The notes below the pieces were generated by a model. It searched no databases. It saw nothing but the letters and a program-made list of their open reading frames with translations, and had not been told where the DNA came from. 64,000 nt of DNA from Promicromonospora iranensis (GTDB lineage Bacteria > Actinomycetota > Actinomycetes > Actinomycetales > Cellulomonadaceae): the NCBI RefSeq assembly GCF_028994805.1, contig NZ_JAJQQP010000011.1, positions 124,001 to 188,000 on the forward strand, read 5' to 3'. Position numbers and translations under genes: made by a program. Shown here piece by piece: positions 18,064 to 26,637 of this stretch (positions are counted from its first letter, which is position 1; every line of letters begins with the position of its first letter).

Positions 18064-20481
18064 GTGCCACACGAGACCAAGCCCCTCTTCCGTGACCCTA
18101 CGGTCCCGCTCGCCGACCGGGCCCGTGACCTCCTGCAACGTCTCACACCCGACGAGCGCCTGGGCCTGCTGCACCAGCACCAGCCTCCGATCGAACGGCT
18201 GGGTCTCGCCGCCTTCCACACGGGCGCCGAAGCGCTGCACGGCGTCGCGTGGCTGGGCCGCGCGACGGTGCTGCCCCAGCCCGTCGGGCTCGGCGCCACC
18301 TGGGACACCGACCTGCTCCGCCGGCTCGGCGACCTGGTCGCCACCGAGCTGCGGGCCAAGCACGCCGAGGACCCGGCGGTCTCCCTGAACGTCTGGGCGC
18401 CCGTCGTGAACCCGCTGCGGCACCCTGCCTGGGGCCGGGGCGAGGAGGGCTACAGCGAGGAGCCACGGCTCGTGTCCCAGCTCGCCACCGCCTACTGCCG
18501 CGGCCTGCGGGGGGACCACCCGACGGTCTGGAAGACGGTGCCCGCCCTGAAGCACTTCCTCGGGTACGGCAACGAGACCGACCGCTCGGCGACGTCGTCC
18601 AACCTGTCCGAGCGCACCCTGCACGAGTACGAGCTGCCCGCCTACCGCGGCCCGATCGAGGCGGGGGTGGCGGGGGCGGTCATGCCTTCGTACAACCTGG
18701 TCAACGGGGTCCCGGCCCATACGTCCGGCGACCTCCTGGCCGAGCTGCGGTCGTGGGCCCCCGGGTCGGTGGCCGTCGTGTCCGACGCCGGCGCGCCCAC
18801 GTTCCTGGTCTCCGTCCAGCGGGCCTTCGCCACCCACGTCGAGTCCCACGCGGCGGCGGTGCGCGCCGGCCTGGACTCGTTCACGGACAACGACGCGGAC
18901 GCCTCCGTCACGCTGGACCGCCTCCGCGAGGCACTGGCTGCCGGCCTGCTGTCGCAGGACGACGTCGACGTCGCGGCCCTGCGCATGCTCGAGCTGCGGA
19001 TCCGTACGGGCGAGCTCGACGGGGCGGCGGACCCGTACGCGGCCATCGGGCCCGAGGCCATCGACCTGCCCGAGCACCGCCTGCTGGCCCGCGAGGCAGC
19101 GGCGAAGTCCGTGGTGCTGCTGCACGACGACGGGACGCTGCCGCTCCGGGCGCCCGAGCGCATCGCTGTCGTCGGGCCGCTGGCCGACCGGGTGCTGACG
19201 GACTGGTACTCCGGCACCCCGCCGTATGCGGTCTCGCTGGCCCGTGCCGTCGCCGACCGGTACCCCGACGCCGTCGTGGAGGTCGCCGACGGGTCGGACC
19301 GGGTGGCCCTGCGCGCGGCGTCGACGGGTAGCTACGTGACGGTCGCCGCCGACGGCGAGGTGACCGTCTCGGCGTCCGGCGCGGGCCAGGAGACCCACCT
19401 CGACGTGACCGACTGGGGCGACGGGCTGCTCACCTTCGGCTCGGTGGCCTCGGGCCGCCTCCTGACGGGTGCGGGCTGGATCCTGCGGGCCGACGCCGAA
19501 CGGGTCGGTGGCTGGGTGGTGCAGGAGTCGTTCCGGCGGCACCACCACGCCGACGGCACGTGGTCGTTGCACCACGTGGCGAGCGGACGATGGGTGCGGG
19601 TGCAGCGCGGCTCCGGCCTGCTGGCCGCCGACGGCACCCGCCTGGCGGACGCCGAGCGGTTCACGTGGCGCACGGTCGCCTCGGGGCAGGCGGAGGTCGC
19701 GCGGGCCGCGGCACGGGCGGACGTCGTGCTCGTGGCCGCCGGCAACGACCCCCACCTGGGCGGACGCGAGACCGAGGACCGGAACAGCCTCGAGCTCCCC
19801 GGCTCGATGGCCGAGATCTGGCGCGTCGCCAGCGAGGCCTGCCCGGCAGCCGTGCTGGTGCTCACGTCGTCGTACCCGTACGTGCTCGGACCGGGCCTGC
19901 CCGGCACCGAGGGCGCACGCGGCGCGCTCGTCTGGGCCTCGCACGGCGGGCAGGAGGCCGGGCACGGACTGGTCGACGTGCTGTCCGGGGACGCGGAGCC
20001 GTACGGACGGCTCGCGCAGACCTGGCCGGCGAGCGAGGCCCAGGCCGGCGACCTGTTCGACTACGACGTCGCCCGCCAGGGCGTCACCTACCGGCACCTG
20101 GCGGACGAGCCCGCCTACTGGTTCGGGCACGGGCTGAGCTACACGACCGTCGGGTACGAGGGCCTGCGACTGGTGCAGGACGGCGACACCACCGCGGTCG
20201 TCACCGTGCACAACTCCGGGGACCGGCCCGTGGACGAGCTCGTCGCCGTCCACGGGCTGTCGCCCGACCTGCCGGTACCCGCGGCGGCGCGGCAGCTGCT
20301 CGGGTACGCCCGCGTCCGGCTGGAGCCCGGCGCACGCGCCGAGGTCCCGGTCCCGCTGGACCTGGGCGCGCTCGCCGTCCGGCACGACGGCGCCATGGTG
20401 CTGCAGCCCGGCACCTACGGAGTCGCGACCGGGCCGTCGGCCGGAGACCTCCGGGTGCGGGCCGAGCTCACCGTCGACTGA
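18064..20481 (+). CDS. GH3 beta-glycosidase with an inserted beta-trefoil/fascin-like domain
   Basis: This family GH3 exo-acting beta-glycosidase has 805 residues. Residues 20-320 form the TIM-barrel domain with the substrate pocket motif KHFLGYG and the nucleophile D241 in VVSDAG (SDA rather than the common SDW). The C-terminal sandwich domain starts near 340 and a fibronectin-III-like end contains FGHGLSYT. Between about residues 417 and 540 an extra segment interrupts the sandwich domain. It has repeated short strands (SGRLLTG, SGRWVRVQ) and aromatic residues as in fascin/ricin-type folds, and may bind sugar. No signal peptide is present. A TTG 21 bp upstream is an alternative start, but the GTG at 18064 follows GAGGA. 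It is divergent from the LplABC-like importer. Confidence 0.88.
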   Translation: MPHETKPLFRDPTVPLADRARDLLQRLTPDERLGLLHQHQPPIERLGLAAFHTGAEALHGVAWLGRATVLPQPVGLGATWDTDLLRRLGDLVATELRAKHAEDPAVSLNVWAPVVNPLRHPAWGRGEEGYSEEPRLVSQLATAYCRGLRGDHPTVWKTVPALKHFLGYGNETDRSATSSNLSERTLHEYELPAYRGPIEAGVAGAVMPSYNLVNGVPAHTSGDLLAELRSWAPGSVAVVSDAGAPTFLVSVQRAFATHVESHAAAVRAGLDSFTDNDADASVTLDRLREALAAGLLSQDDVDVAALRMLELRIRTGELDGAADPYAAIGPEAIDLPEHRLLAREAAAKSVVLLHDDGTLPLRAPERIAVVGPLADRVLTDWYSGTPPYAVSLARAVADRYPDAVVEVADGSDRVALRAASTGSYVTVAADGEVTVSASGAGQETHLDVTDWGDGLLTFGSVASGRLLTGAGWILRADAERVGGWVVQESFRRHHHADGTWSLHHVASGRWVRVQRGSGLLAADGTRLADAERFTWRTVASGQAEVARAAARADVVLVAAGNDPHLGGRETEDRNSLELPGSMAEIWRVASEACPAAVLVLTSSYPYVLGPGLPGTEGARGALVWASHGGQEAGHGLVDVLSGDAEPYGRLAQTWPASEAQAGDLFDYDVARQGVTYRHLADEPAYWFGHGLSYTTVGYEGLRLVQDGDTTAVVTVHNSGDRPVDELVAVHGLSPDLPVPAAARQLLGYARVRLEPGARAEVPVPLDLGALAVRHDGAMVLQPGTYGVATGPSAGDLRVRAELTVD

Positions 20482-20488
20482 GCCGGGC

Positions 20489-20525
20489 TCCTCGACCGCG
20501 GGCTACGAGAGCTCGCGGTCGAGGA
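20489..20525. terminator. Bidirectional terminator hairpin between GH3 and GNAT genes
   Basis: The arms TCCTCGACCGCG (20489-20500) and CGCGGTCGAGGA (20514-20525) are perfect complements with a 13-nt loop. The two flanking genes converge here, and the right arm overlaps the last codons of the GNAT gene. No T-run is obvious, which is common in high-GC actinobacteria. Confidence 0.6.
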
Positions 20526-21111
20526 GGGCGTAGATCACTTCGTTGGACCAGACGCCGTCGCGCAGGTCGTTCTCCAGGAGGTGCGCCTCGCGACGCATGC
20601 CGAGCCGCTCGGCCACGCGGACCGAGGCGGCGTTCTCCTCGTCGATCCGCGCGTACACCCGGTGGAAGCCGTACCGGGTGAAGGCGAGCTCCAGGGTGGC
20701 GCGGGCAGCCTCGGTCGCGAGGCCCCGCCCGCTCACGTCGGGGTGCAGCGCGTAGCCGAGCTCCGCCTGGCGCGGGCCCGGTGCCCACTTGAGCATCGCC
20801 TCCCCGGCGACGGCGCCGTCGACCTCGATCGCCAGCACCAGGACGTCACCCACCTCGTCGAACGGCGCGCTCGACCAGGTGCGGAGCTTCGTCTCGGCCG
20901 TCGGCAGGTCCCACGGGGGCTGGTACATGAACTGCACCACGTCGGGGCGCGAGCGCCAGCCGAGAAACGCCTCGGCGTCGTCGGCCACCACCGGGCGGAG
21001 GCTGAGGCGTTCGGTCGCCACGGGCCACTCGTGGACCGGCAGGGCGGTGCCGGGAGCGGGGCGGTCTACGGGATCGGGAACGGGCCTGGGGAGGGGCGGG
21101 GAAGAAGACAC
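20503..21111 (-). CDS. GNAT-family N-acetyltransferase (RimJ/RimL type)
   Basis: The 202-residue product has the RimJ/RimL arrangement: TERLSLRPVVADDAEAFL at the start of the domain, an acetyl-CoA-binding segment ELGYALHPDVSGRGLATEAARA, and the NAASVRVAERLGMRREA motif near the end. The substrate could be a protein N-terminus, an antibiotic or a small amine; sequence does not say. The start is uncertain. The GTG at 21111 gives the shorter form, and an ATG at 21141 adds ten residues. Neither has a strong ribosome site. It is convergent with the GH3 gene and probably unrelated to sugar uptake. Confidence 0.85.
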   Translation of the reverse strand: MSSSPPLPRPVPDPVDRPAPGTALPVHEWPVATERLSLRPVVADDAEAFLGWRSRPDVVQFMYQPPWDLPTAETKLRTWSSAPFDEVGDVLVLAIEVDGAVAGEAMLKWAPGPRQAELGYALHPDVSGRGLATEAARATLELAFTRYGFHRVYARIDEENAASVRVAERLGMRREAHLLENDLRDGVWSNEVIYALLDRELS

Positions 21112-21197
21112 GGTCCGACCGTAACGCCCTGCAACCGCCATGCCACCGGGAATACCCCGCCGATGCCCGGGTGATATCACCGACGGCGCGTCGAGGC

Positions 21198-21818
21198 TCA
21201 GCGTGCCTCGAACGGCACGCTCGCCCAGCCGGCAGGGATCTCGCGGGGCTGCCACGCCGGGTCGGGCGTCCAGTCGGCCCAGGCCTTGTCCCACCAGAGC
21301 TCGCCGGCGTCGAGCAGGCGAGCGATCCGGTCGCCCTCGGCGCGGATCTGGTCCATACGGCCGGGGTAGCGCGCCGGTCCGGTCTCCTCGAACTCGGGGA
21401 CGTCCTTGAACTCGTAGGTCTCGGCGTCGGCTCCCCACCAGACGTCCAGCTCGTGGTCGAGCGTGTCGAACCCGACGGGGGTGCGGCGGGGCGCGTCCTC
21501 GAGGTTGAAGTACCAGCCCTGGAAAGCACGTCCGGGGCCGGCCCAGAACAGGAAGAGGGAGTGCTCCACCCCGGCCCAGTGCAGCTCGAGCCGGCCGTGG
21601 CCGCGCCAGTGCGTGCTGCCCGAGAGCTTCCACGGATGCTCCCCCACCGGGAACACACCGGTCTCGGGGTACACCATCGGGGTGCCGCCAGGGGTGTAGG
21701 TGACGAGCAGGTCGCCGTCGTCCTGGACACACACCTGCGGGATCGCTATCCATGGTTCGCCCCGCATGATCTCGCGGCGCACTACCGTCTGGCCGGGCTG
21801 GAACACGGGAGCCGTCAT
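21198..21818 (-). CDS. DUF402 domain protein
   Basis: The 206-residue protein matches the DUF402 family. The typical core is seen in YTPGGTPMVYPE, LFWAGPGRAFQGWYFNLEDAPRR and the acidic run FDTLDHELDVW, whose aspartates would bind metal. Characterised relatives hydrolyse nucleoside di/triphosphates or act on nucleotide ends, but the function here is not known. I chose the ATG at 21818. A -10-like TAGCGT ends 7 nt before it and there is no ribosome site, as expected for a leaderless mRNA. A GTG at 21827 inside that hexamer is the alternative. Confidence 0.75.
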   Translation of the reverse strand: MTAPVFQPGQTVVRREIMRGEPWIAIPQVCVQDDGDLLVTYTPGGTPMVYPETGVFPVGEHPWKLSGSTHWRGHGRLELHWAGVEHSLFLFWAGPGRAFQGWYFNLEDAPRRTPVGFDTLDHELDVWWGADAETYEFKDVPEFEETGPARYPGRMDQIRAEGDRIARLLDAGELWWDKAWADWTPDPAWQPREIPAGWASVPFEAR

Positions 21819-21911
21819 GTCCGGCACGCTAACAGCGGCCGGTTACGCGGCGGCGACGACGACGTCAACTCGCGTGGCCGTTGCGCGCGATCCGACGCCT
21901 TCCGTGGCCCG

Positions 21912-23165
21912 CTACGTGGTGGCGACGTCGACCCCGTGGCGGACCACACGGAGCGGGCGCAGGTCCCCGTCGGTGACCAGGACGTCGGCGCGGGCACCGG
22001 GCTCCAGGCAGCCGACCTCACCGGCCAGCCCCAGGACGCGGGCAGGCACGGCAGTCGCGGACCGCACGGCGTCGGGCAGGGGGACGCCCGCGGCCACGGC
22101 ACAGCGCACGACGTCGATCAGGTGCGCGGTGCCGCCCGCGATCGGCCCCTCCGCCTGCACGGCGGACGAGTCCGCCTCCGGCACCACGCGGGCGACGCCG
22201 TCGAGCACCGCCACCGACATGGGACCCAGCTCGTAGCGACCGTCGGCCATGCCTGCCGCCGCCATCGCGTCGGTCACCAGGGCCACCTGGTCGGTCCCCA
22301 CCATGTCGAACACCGAACGGACCGTCGCGGCGTCGAGGTGGACGCCGTCGCCGATGAGCTCGACGACCATGGCACCGCGGGCCGCCGCCGCCAGGCAGGC
22401 GGCGATGGGGCCCGGCTGCCGGTGGTGCAGCGGCCGCATCCCGTTGAACAGGTGCGTGGCCGTCATCGGTCCGAGGGCGCTGCCCGCAGCGGCCAGGGCC
22501 TCCGTCACCTGCGCGATCAGCGCCTCGGCCTGCTCGGTGCTGCCGTCCGTGTGCCCCAGGGAGGGCAGCACGCCGACGTCGACCAGTGCCTCGGCGACAC
22601 CACCGGGACCGGTCACGCCGGGCACCTCGGGCGCGATGGTCATGGTGCGGAGGAACCCGTGAGCCGCCTCGGCCAGGTCCCGGACCAGCGTAGTGCTGCC
22701 TTCTTGCAGGTCAGCCGGGTTGTGTGCGCCCCGGCGACGGTGCGACAGGAACGGCCCCTCGGCATGCAGGCCCTCGATCTCGCCGGCCACCGCGAGCTCG
22801 GCCAGCACCGCCGCGCGCTTCAGCAGCACCTCGGGCCGGGCCGTCACGAGCGACGCCAGCAGGGCGGTCGTGCCGTGGCGGCGGTGCTCGAGCACGCCCA
22901 CCAGCGCCTCGTCGGCAGTGGTCACGTCCGGGAACGAGACGCCGCCCCCGCCGTGGTTGTGCAGGTCCACGAGACCGGGCAGCACGTACGTGTCGGGGGC
23001 GGGCTGCACCGTCTCGACGGCGGGGCCGTAGCCGGTCGCCAGGGCGTCGGACACCGAGCCGGCGAACGTGACCCGACCGCCCGAGGCGACGACGACGCCG
23101 TCGTCCACCACCGAGGAGGGCCGGACCAGGCGGCCGCGCACCACGAGAGCACCGGAATCAGTCAT
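21912..23165 (-). CDS. nagA: N-acetylglucosamine-6-phosphate deacetylase
   Basis: NagA removes acetate from GlcNAc-6-P in amino-sugar catabolism and cell-wall recycling. The 417-residue protein has the amidohydrolase metal site: H69 and H71 in DLHNHGG, E136 in HAEGPF, H205 in LGHTDG and H238 in ATHLFNGM, plus the catalytic aspartate D299 in VTDAM. The ATG at 23165 has an AGGA ribosome site, and earlier in-frame starts would add an unconserved extension. No nagB, kinase or GlcNAc transporter gene is beside it. A weak LacI-type operator lies upstream at 23248-23261, hinting at co-regulation with the sugar island. Confidence 0.93.
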   Translation of the reverse strand: MTDSGALVVRGRLVRPSSVVDDGVVVASGGRVTFAGSVSDALATGYGPAVETVQPAPDTYVLPGLVDLHNHGGGGVSFPDVTTADEALVGVLEHRRHGTTALLASLVTARPEVLLKRAAVLAELAVAGEIEGLHAEGPFLSHRRRGAHNPADLQEGSTTLVRDLAEAAHGFLRTMTIAPEVPGVTGPGGVAEALVDVGVLPSLGHTDGSTEQAEALIAQVTEALAAAGSALGPMTATHLFNGMRPLHHRQPGPIAACLAAAARGAMVVELIGDGVHLDAATVRSVFDMVGTDQVALVTDAMAAAGMADGRYELGPMSVAVLDGVARVVPEADSSAVQAEGPIAGGTAHLIDVVRCAVAAGVPLPDAVRSATAVPARVLGLAGEVGCLEPGARADVLVTDGDLRPLRVVRHGVDVATT

Positions 23166-23247
23166 GCGGACATCCTGCCAGGGCCATGGGCAGGGGCGGT
23201 CGTCGCGACGTACAGCCGTCTGACCTGCCCGGAGACGTCCGCGGCTG

Positions 23248-23261
23248 CGCAACCGCTTCGA
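23248..23261 (-). promoter_or_regulatory. Weak LacI-type operator O5 upstream of nagA
   Basis: Read on the minus strand the site is TCGAAGCGGTTGCG, 10 of 14 matches to the shared operator, with one strong half-site. It lies 83 bp before the nagA start and 120 bp from the better operator O6, so the two could be bridged by one LacI tetramer. I could not identify a convincing nagA promoter. Confidence 0.35.
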
Positions 23262-23338
23262 CGGTGGATGACTTCCATGACGCCGTTGAGCTCGGCCGGT
23301 GATGCCCAGCAACCGGCGATCTCCAGGTGGGACAGGCC

Positions 23339-23394
23339 TTGACAGCCCACTGGGCGCCTGGCAATGATGCTACCTATTCATCGAAGCGCTTCGC
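23339..23394 (+). promoter_or_regulatory. Promoter and LacI-type operator O6 of the third importer operon
   Basis: A consensus -35, TTGACA (23339-23344), and AATGAT (23363-23368) are 18 bp apart. The operator TCGAAGCGCTTCGC (23381-23394, 13 of 14) begins 12 bp after the -10, over the start-point region. The downstream operon encodes a binding protein, two permeases, an aldo/keto reductase and a GH42 enzyme. Confidence 0.62.
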
Positions 23395-23435
23395 ACAGCC
23401 GCGAGGGCGTTCACCGCACGTCAAGGAAGATGTGA

Positions 23436-24743
23436 ATGATGCGCAGGACTATCCCGGTCATGGCCACGCTCTCCGCAGTCGCCCTCGCGCTCGCCGGCTG
23501 CTCCTCGGGCTCCGGTTCGGGAGGTGCCGATGCTGAGGCCGACGGCCCCATCACCCTCGACTACTGGGCGTGGGGCACGGCGCAGCAGCCCATGGTGGAC
23601 GCCTGGAACGCCGCCCACCCGGACATCCAGGTGAAGCGCACCGACGCCGGTGGCGGCACCGACTCGTCGGCCAAGCTGGTGACCGCGACCCGGGCGGGCA
23701 ACGCCCCCGACGTCGCGATCGTCGAGTACAACACCCTGCCGGCGATGATCGTGGCCGGGGTCGCCGCGGACATCTCCGAGCACGCCGACGGGCTCGAGGA
23801 GGAGTTCGCCCCGGGCGTGTGGAGCCAGGTCACCTTCGACGGCGCCACCTACGGGGTGCCGCAGGACGCGGGGCCCCAGGCGCTGACCTACAACCAGGCG
23901 CAGTTCGACGAGCTCGGCATCGAGGTCCCGACCACCTGGGAGGAGTTCGCCGACGCGGCGGAGAAGGTCCACGAGGCCGACCCCGACTCGTACATCACCA
24001 CCTTCGCCCCGGCCGAGTTCGGCGGGTTCGCCGGGTTCGCGCAGCAGGCGGGCGCGGAGTGGTGGTCCGTCGACGGCGACACCTGGACGGTGGACTTCGA
24101 CGACGACGCGTCCGTCGCGGTGGCCGACTACTGGCAGGACCTCATCGACCGCGACCTGGTGCTGGCCGAGCCCCTGCTCACTCCCGAGTGGAACGCGAAG
24201 GTCAACAAGGGCGAGGTGCTCTCGTGGCCGGCAGGCCTCTGGGCCGCCGGCGTGCTCTACGGCGTCGCCGAGGAGAGCGCGGGCGACTGGGCGATGGCCC
24301 CGCTCCCCCGGTGGGACGAGGGCAGCTCGGCGGTCGGGTTCCAGGGCGGCTCCGCCGTCGTGGTGACGACGTCCACGGAGCACGCGGAGGCCGCCGCGGA
24401 GTTCGCCCGGTGGATGGGCACCGCCGACGAGGCGTCGGCGGCCCAGATCGAGCAGGGTCAGTACCCCGCGTCGCTCGCCGGCCAGGAGCTGACCCTGGAG
24501 AGCGACCCGCCCCTGCTCATGCCGCAGCAGAAGGACTACTGGGAGACCGCCGCGGAGATCACCCGGAGCACGATCCCGGAGATCAGCTGGGGACCCAACG
24601 TCAACGTCGCGTCGAGCGCGTTCCAGGACGCGATGTCGACGGCGGTCACGGACGGGACGCCCCTGCGCGACGCCCTGACCACGACCGAGGCCGAGGTGGT
24701 CGAAGACATGGAGACCACCGGCTTCGAGGTCACCCAGAAGTGA
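23436..24743 (+). CDS. Extracellular sugar-binding lipoprotein of the third ABC importer
   Basis: This is a 435-residue family 1 solute-binding protein. The signal peptide runs from MMRRTIPVM to the lipobox LAGC (cysteine at residue 22), followed by a serine/glycine linker (SSGSGSGG) and the typical start of the mature domain, ITLDYWAWG. An AAGGAAG ribosome site precedes the ATG. It is the first gene of a five-gene operon with two permeases, a reductase and the GH42 beta-galactosidase, so the cargo is likely a galactose- or arabinose-containing oligosaccharide (inference). Confidence 0.92.
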   Translation: MMRRTIPVMATLSAVALALAGCSSGSGSGGADAEADGPITLDYWAWGTAQQPMVDAWNAAHPDIQVKRTDAGGGTDSSAKLVTATRAGNAPDVAIVEYNTLPAMIVAGVAADISEHADGLEEEFAPGVWSQVTFDGATYGVPQDAGPQALTYNQAQFDELGIEVPTTWEEFADAAEKVHEADPDSYITTFAPAEFGGFAGFAQQAGAEWWSVDGDTWTVDFDDDASVAVADYWQDLIDRDLVLAEPLLTPEWNAKVNKGEVLSWPAGLWAAGVLYGVAEESAGDWAMAPLPRWDEGSSAVGFQGGSAVVVTTSTEHAEAAAEFARWMGTADEASAAQIEQGQYPASLAGQELTLESDPPLLMPQQKDYWETAAEITRSTIPEISWGPNVNVASSAFQDAMSTAVTDGTPLRDALTTTEAEVVEDMETTGFEVTQK

Positions 24744-24796
24744 CATCCCGGGCCGGCGGCGACGCCGGCACCAGGCCTGCGAAGGAGCAGCCCGCC

Positions 24797-25732
24797 ATGA
24801 GCGCCGTCACCGACCCGCCCACGCTCGCGTACCGCCGTGCGCGCCGACGCTGGGGCGCCCCGTTCCTCTTCCTCCTGCCTGCGGCGCTGCTGTTCGTCGC
24901 CTTCCTCGCGATCCCGATCGGCTACGCGATCTACCTGAGCTTCCGAGGGATGCGCATGGCGGGCGGCGGCCCGTTCGGCGTCCGCCAGGAGACGTGGGTG
25001 GGGCTGGACAACTACGTCGCGGCGTTCACCGACCCCGAGCTGCTCGCCGGGCTCGGCCGCCTCGCGATCTACGGCATCATCGCCGTCCCCCTCACCCTGG
25101 GGCTGGCGCTGACGTTCGCCCTGCTCCTCGACCTGCCGCGCGTGCGGGGCGCGCGGTTCTCCCGCACCGCGATCTTCATCCCGTACGCAGTACCGGGTGT
25201 CGTGGCCACGCTCCTGTGGGGCTTCCTCTACCTGCCCTCGACGAGCCCGGGCACCTGGGTCCTCGAACGGGTCGGCCTCGGCGGCCTCGACGTGCTGCAC
25301 GGCCCGATGCTCTTCCCGGCGGTCGCGAACATCGCGATCTGGGGCGGCGTCGGCTTCAACATGATCATCCTGTACACCTCGCTGCGCGGTATCCCCGCGG
25401 ACGTGTACGAGGCGGCACGACTCGACGGGGCGAGCGAGTGGGACATCGCCTACCGGATCAAGATCCCGCTGGTCGCGCCGGCTCTGGTCCTGACCGGGCT
25501 GTTCGCCCTCATCGGCACGCTCCAGGTGTACGGCGAGCCCACCACGCTCCGGCCGATGACGAGCGAGATCTCCCAGACCTGGGTGCCGCTGATGATGATC
25601 TACCGCGACGCCTTCACCCGGGACAACCTGTCCCTCGCCGCCGCGTCGTCGGTCGCCCTCGCTCTCGGCACGCTCGTCGTGTCGGTCATCCTGCTGCGCC
25701 TGACGCAGAAGCGTTCGTTCGGAGAGTCCTGA
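24797..25732 (+). CDS. Sugar ABC transporter permease, MalF type (CUT1)
   Basis: The 311-residue membrane protein begins at the ATG at 24797 (MSAVTDPPTL), 9 nt after a GAAGGAG ribosome site. It has six predicted membrane segments and the EAA loop EAARLDGASEWDIAY. It follows the binding-protein gene by 53 bp, and its stop overlaps the start of the second permease by one base (TGATG). Confidence 0.92.
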   Translation: MSAVTDPPTLAYRRARRRWGAPFLFLLPAALLFVAFLAIPIGYAIYLSFRGMRMAGGGPFGVRQETWVGLDNYVAAFTDPELLAGLGRLAIYGIIAVPLTLGLALTFALLLDLPRVRGARFSRTAIFIPYAVPGVVATLLWGFLYLPSTSPGTWVLERVGLGGLDVLHGPMLFPAVANIAIWGGVGFNMIILYTSLRGIPADVYEAARLDGASEWDIAYRIKIPLVAPALVLTGLFALIGTLQVYGEPTTLRPMTSEISQTWVPLMMIYRDAFTRDNLSLAAASSVALALGTLVVSVILLRLTQKRSFGES

Positions 25733-26637
25733 TGAGCACCGTCACCACCCCGCGCCCCGCGGGCGTCCGGCGCCTCGCCGCCGACCGCCCACGCCCCCGC
25801 CCCGCGAGCCGGCGCGGCGCGATCCTGCCGTCCGTGGTCCTGGTCCTCGGCGCCCTGTACTGCCTGGTCCCCGTGGTCTGGGTGCTGGTCGCCTCGACCA
25901 AGTCCAGCTCCGAGCTCTTCTCGACCTTCACCTTCCTGCCCGGCACGGGGCTGGTCGAGAACCTGGGCGACCTGTTCGCGTACGGCGACGGCCAGTACGC
26001 GCAGTGGGCGCTCAACAGCCTCGTGTTCGCGGGCGTGGGCGCGGTCGCGTGCACCCTCGTCTCGACGATGGCCGGCTACGCGCTGGCCAAGTACGACTTC
26101 CCGGGACGCCAGGTCGCCTTCTACGCGATCCTCGGGGGCGTGCTGCTGCCGGGCATCACGCTGGCCATCCCGCAGTACCTGCTGATGTCGAAGATCGGCC
26201 TGGCCGGCACGTACTGGTCGGTCCTGCTGCCGTGCCTCATCTCGCCGTTCGGCATCTTCCTGGCGCGGGTCTACGCCGTGTCGGCCGTGCCGACCGAGAC
26301 GATGGAGGCCGCGCGCATCGACGGCGCGAACGACGCACGCGTCTTCGTCTCCGTCGCCCTGCCGATGATGGTGCCCGGCATGGTGACGATCTTCCTGCTG
26401 CAGTTCGTGGGTATCTGGAACAACTTCCTGCTGCCGTTCATCATGCTGTCGGACGAGCGGATGTACCCGCTCACCGTCGGCCTGTACACGCTGCTGTCCA
26501 AGGGCTCCGGGACGCCGTCGCTCTACAGCCTGGCCATCATCGGGTCGGCGGTGGCGATCATCCCGCTCGTCGCGATGATGCTCGTGCTGCAGCGCTACTG
26601 GCGCCTCGACCTGATCAGCGGCGGGCTCAAGGGATGA
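25732..26637 (+). CDS. Sugar ABC transporter permease, MalG type (CUT1)
   Basis: This is the 301-residue partner of the preceding permease. After a basic, proline-rich cytoplasmic start, six hydrophobic segments carry the ATPase-docking loop EAARIDGANDARVFV and the C-terminal YWRLDLISGGLKG. The start ATG shares one base with the previous stop and its own stop overlaps the next gene by 4 bp, so the whole operon is tightly coupled. As with the other two importers here, no ATPase is encoded nearby. Confidence 0.92.
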   Translation: MSTVTTPRPAGVRRLAADRPRPRPASRRGAILPSVVLVLGALYCLVPVVWVLVASTKSSSELFSTFTFLPGTGLVENLGDLFAYGDGQYAQWALNSLVFAGVGAVACTLVSTMAGYALAKYDFPGRQVAFYAILGGVLLPGITLAIPQYLLMSKIGLAGTYWSVLLPCLISPFGIFLARVYAVSAVPTETMEAARIDGANDARVFVSVALPMMVPGMVTIFLLQFVGIWNNFLLPFIMLSDERMYPLTVGLYTLLSKGSGTPSLYSLAIIGSAVAIIPLVAMMLVLQRYWRLDLISGGLKG

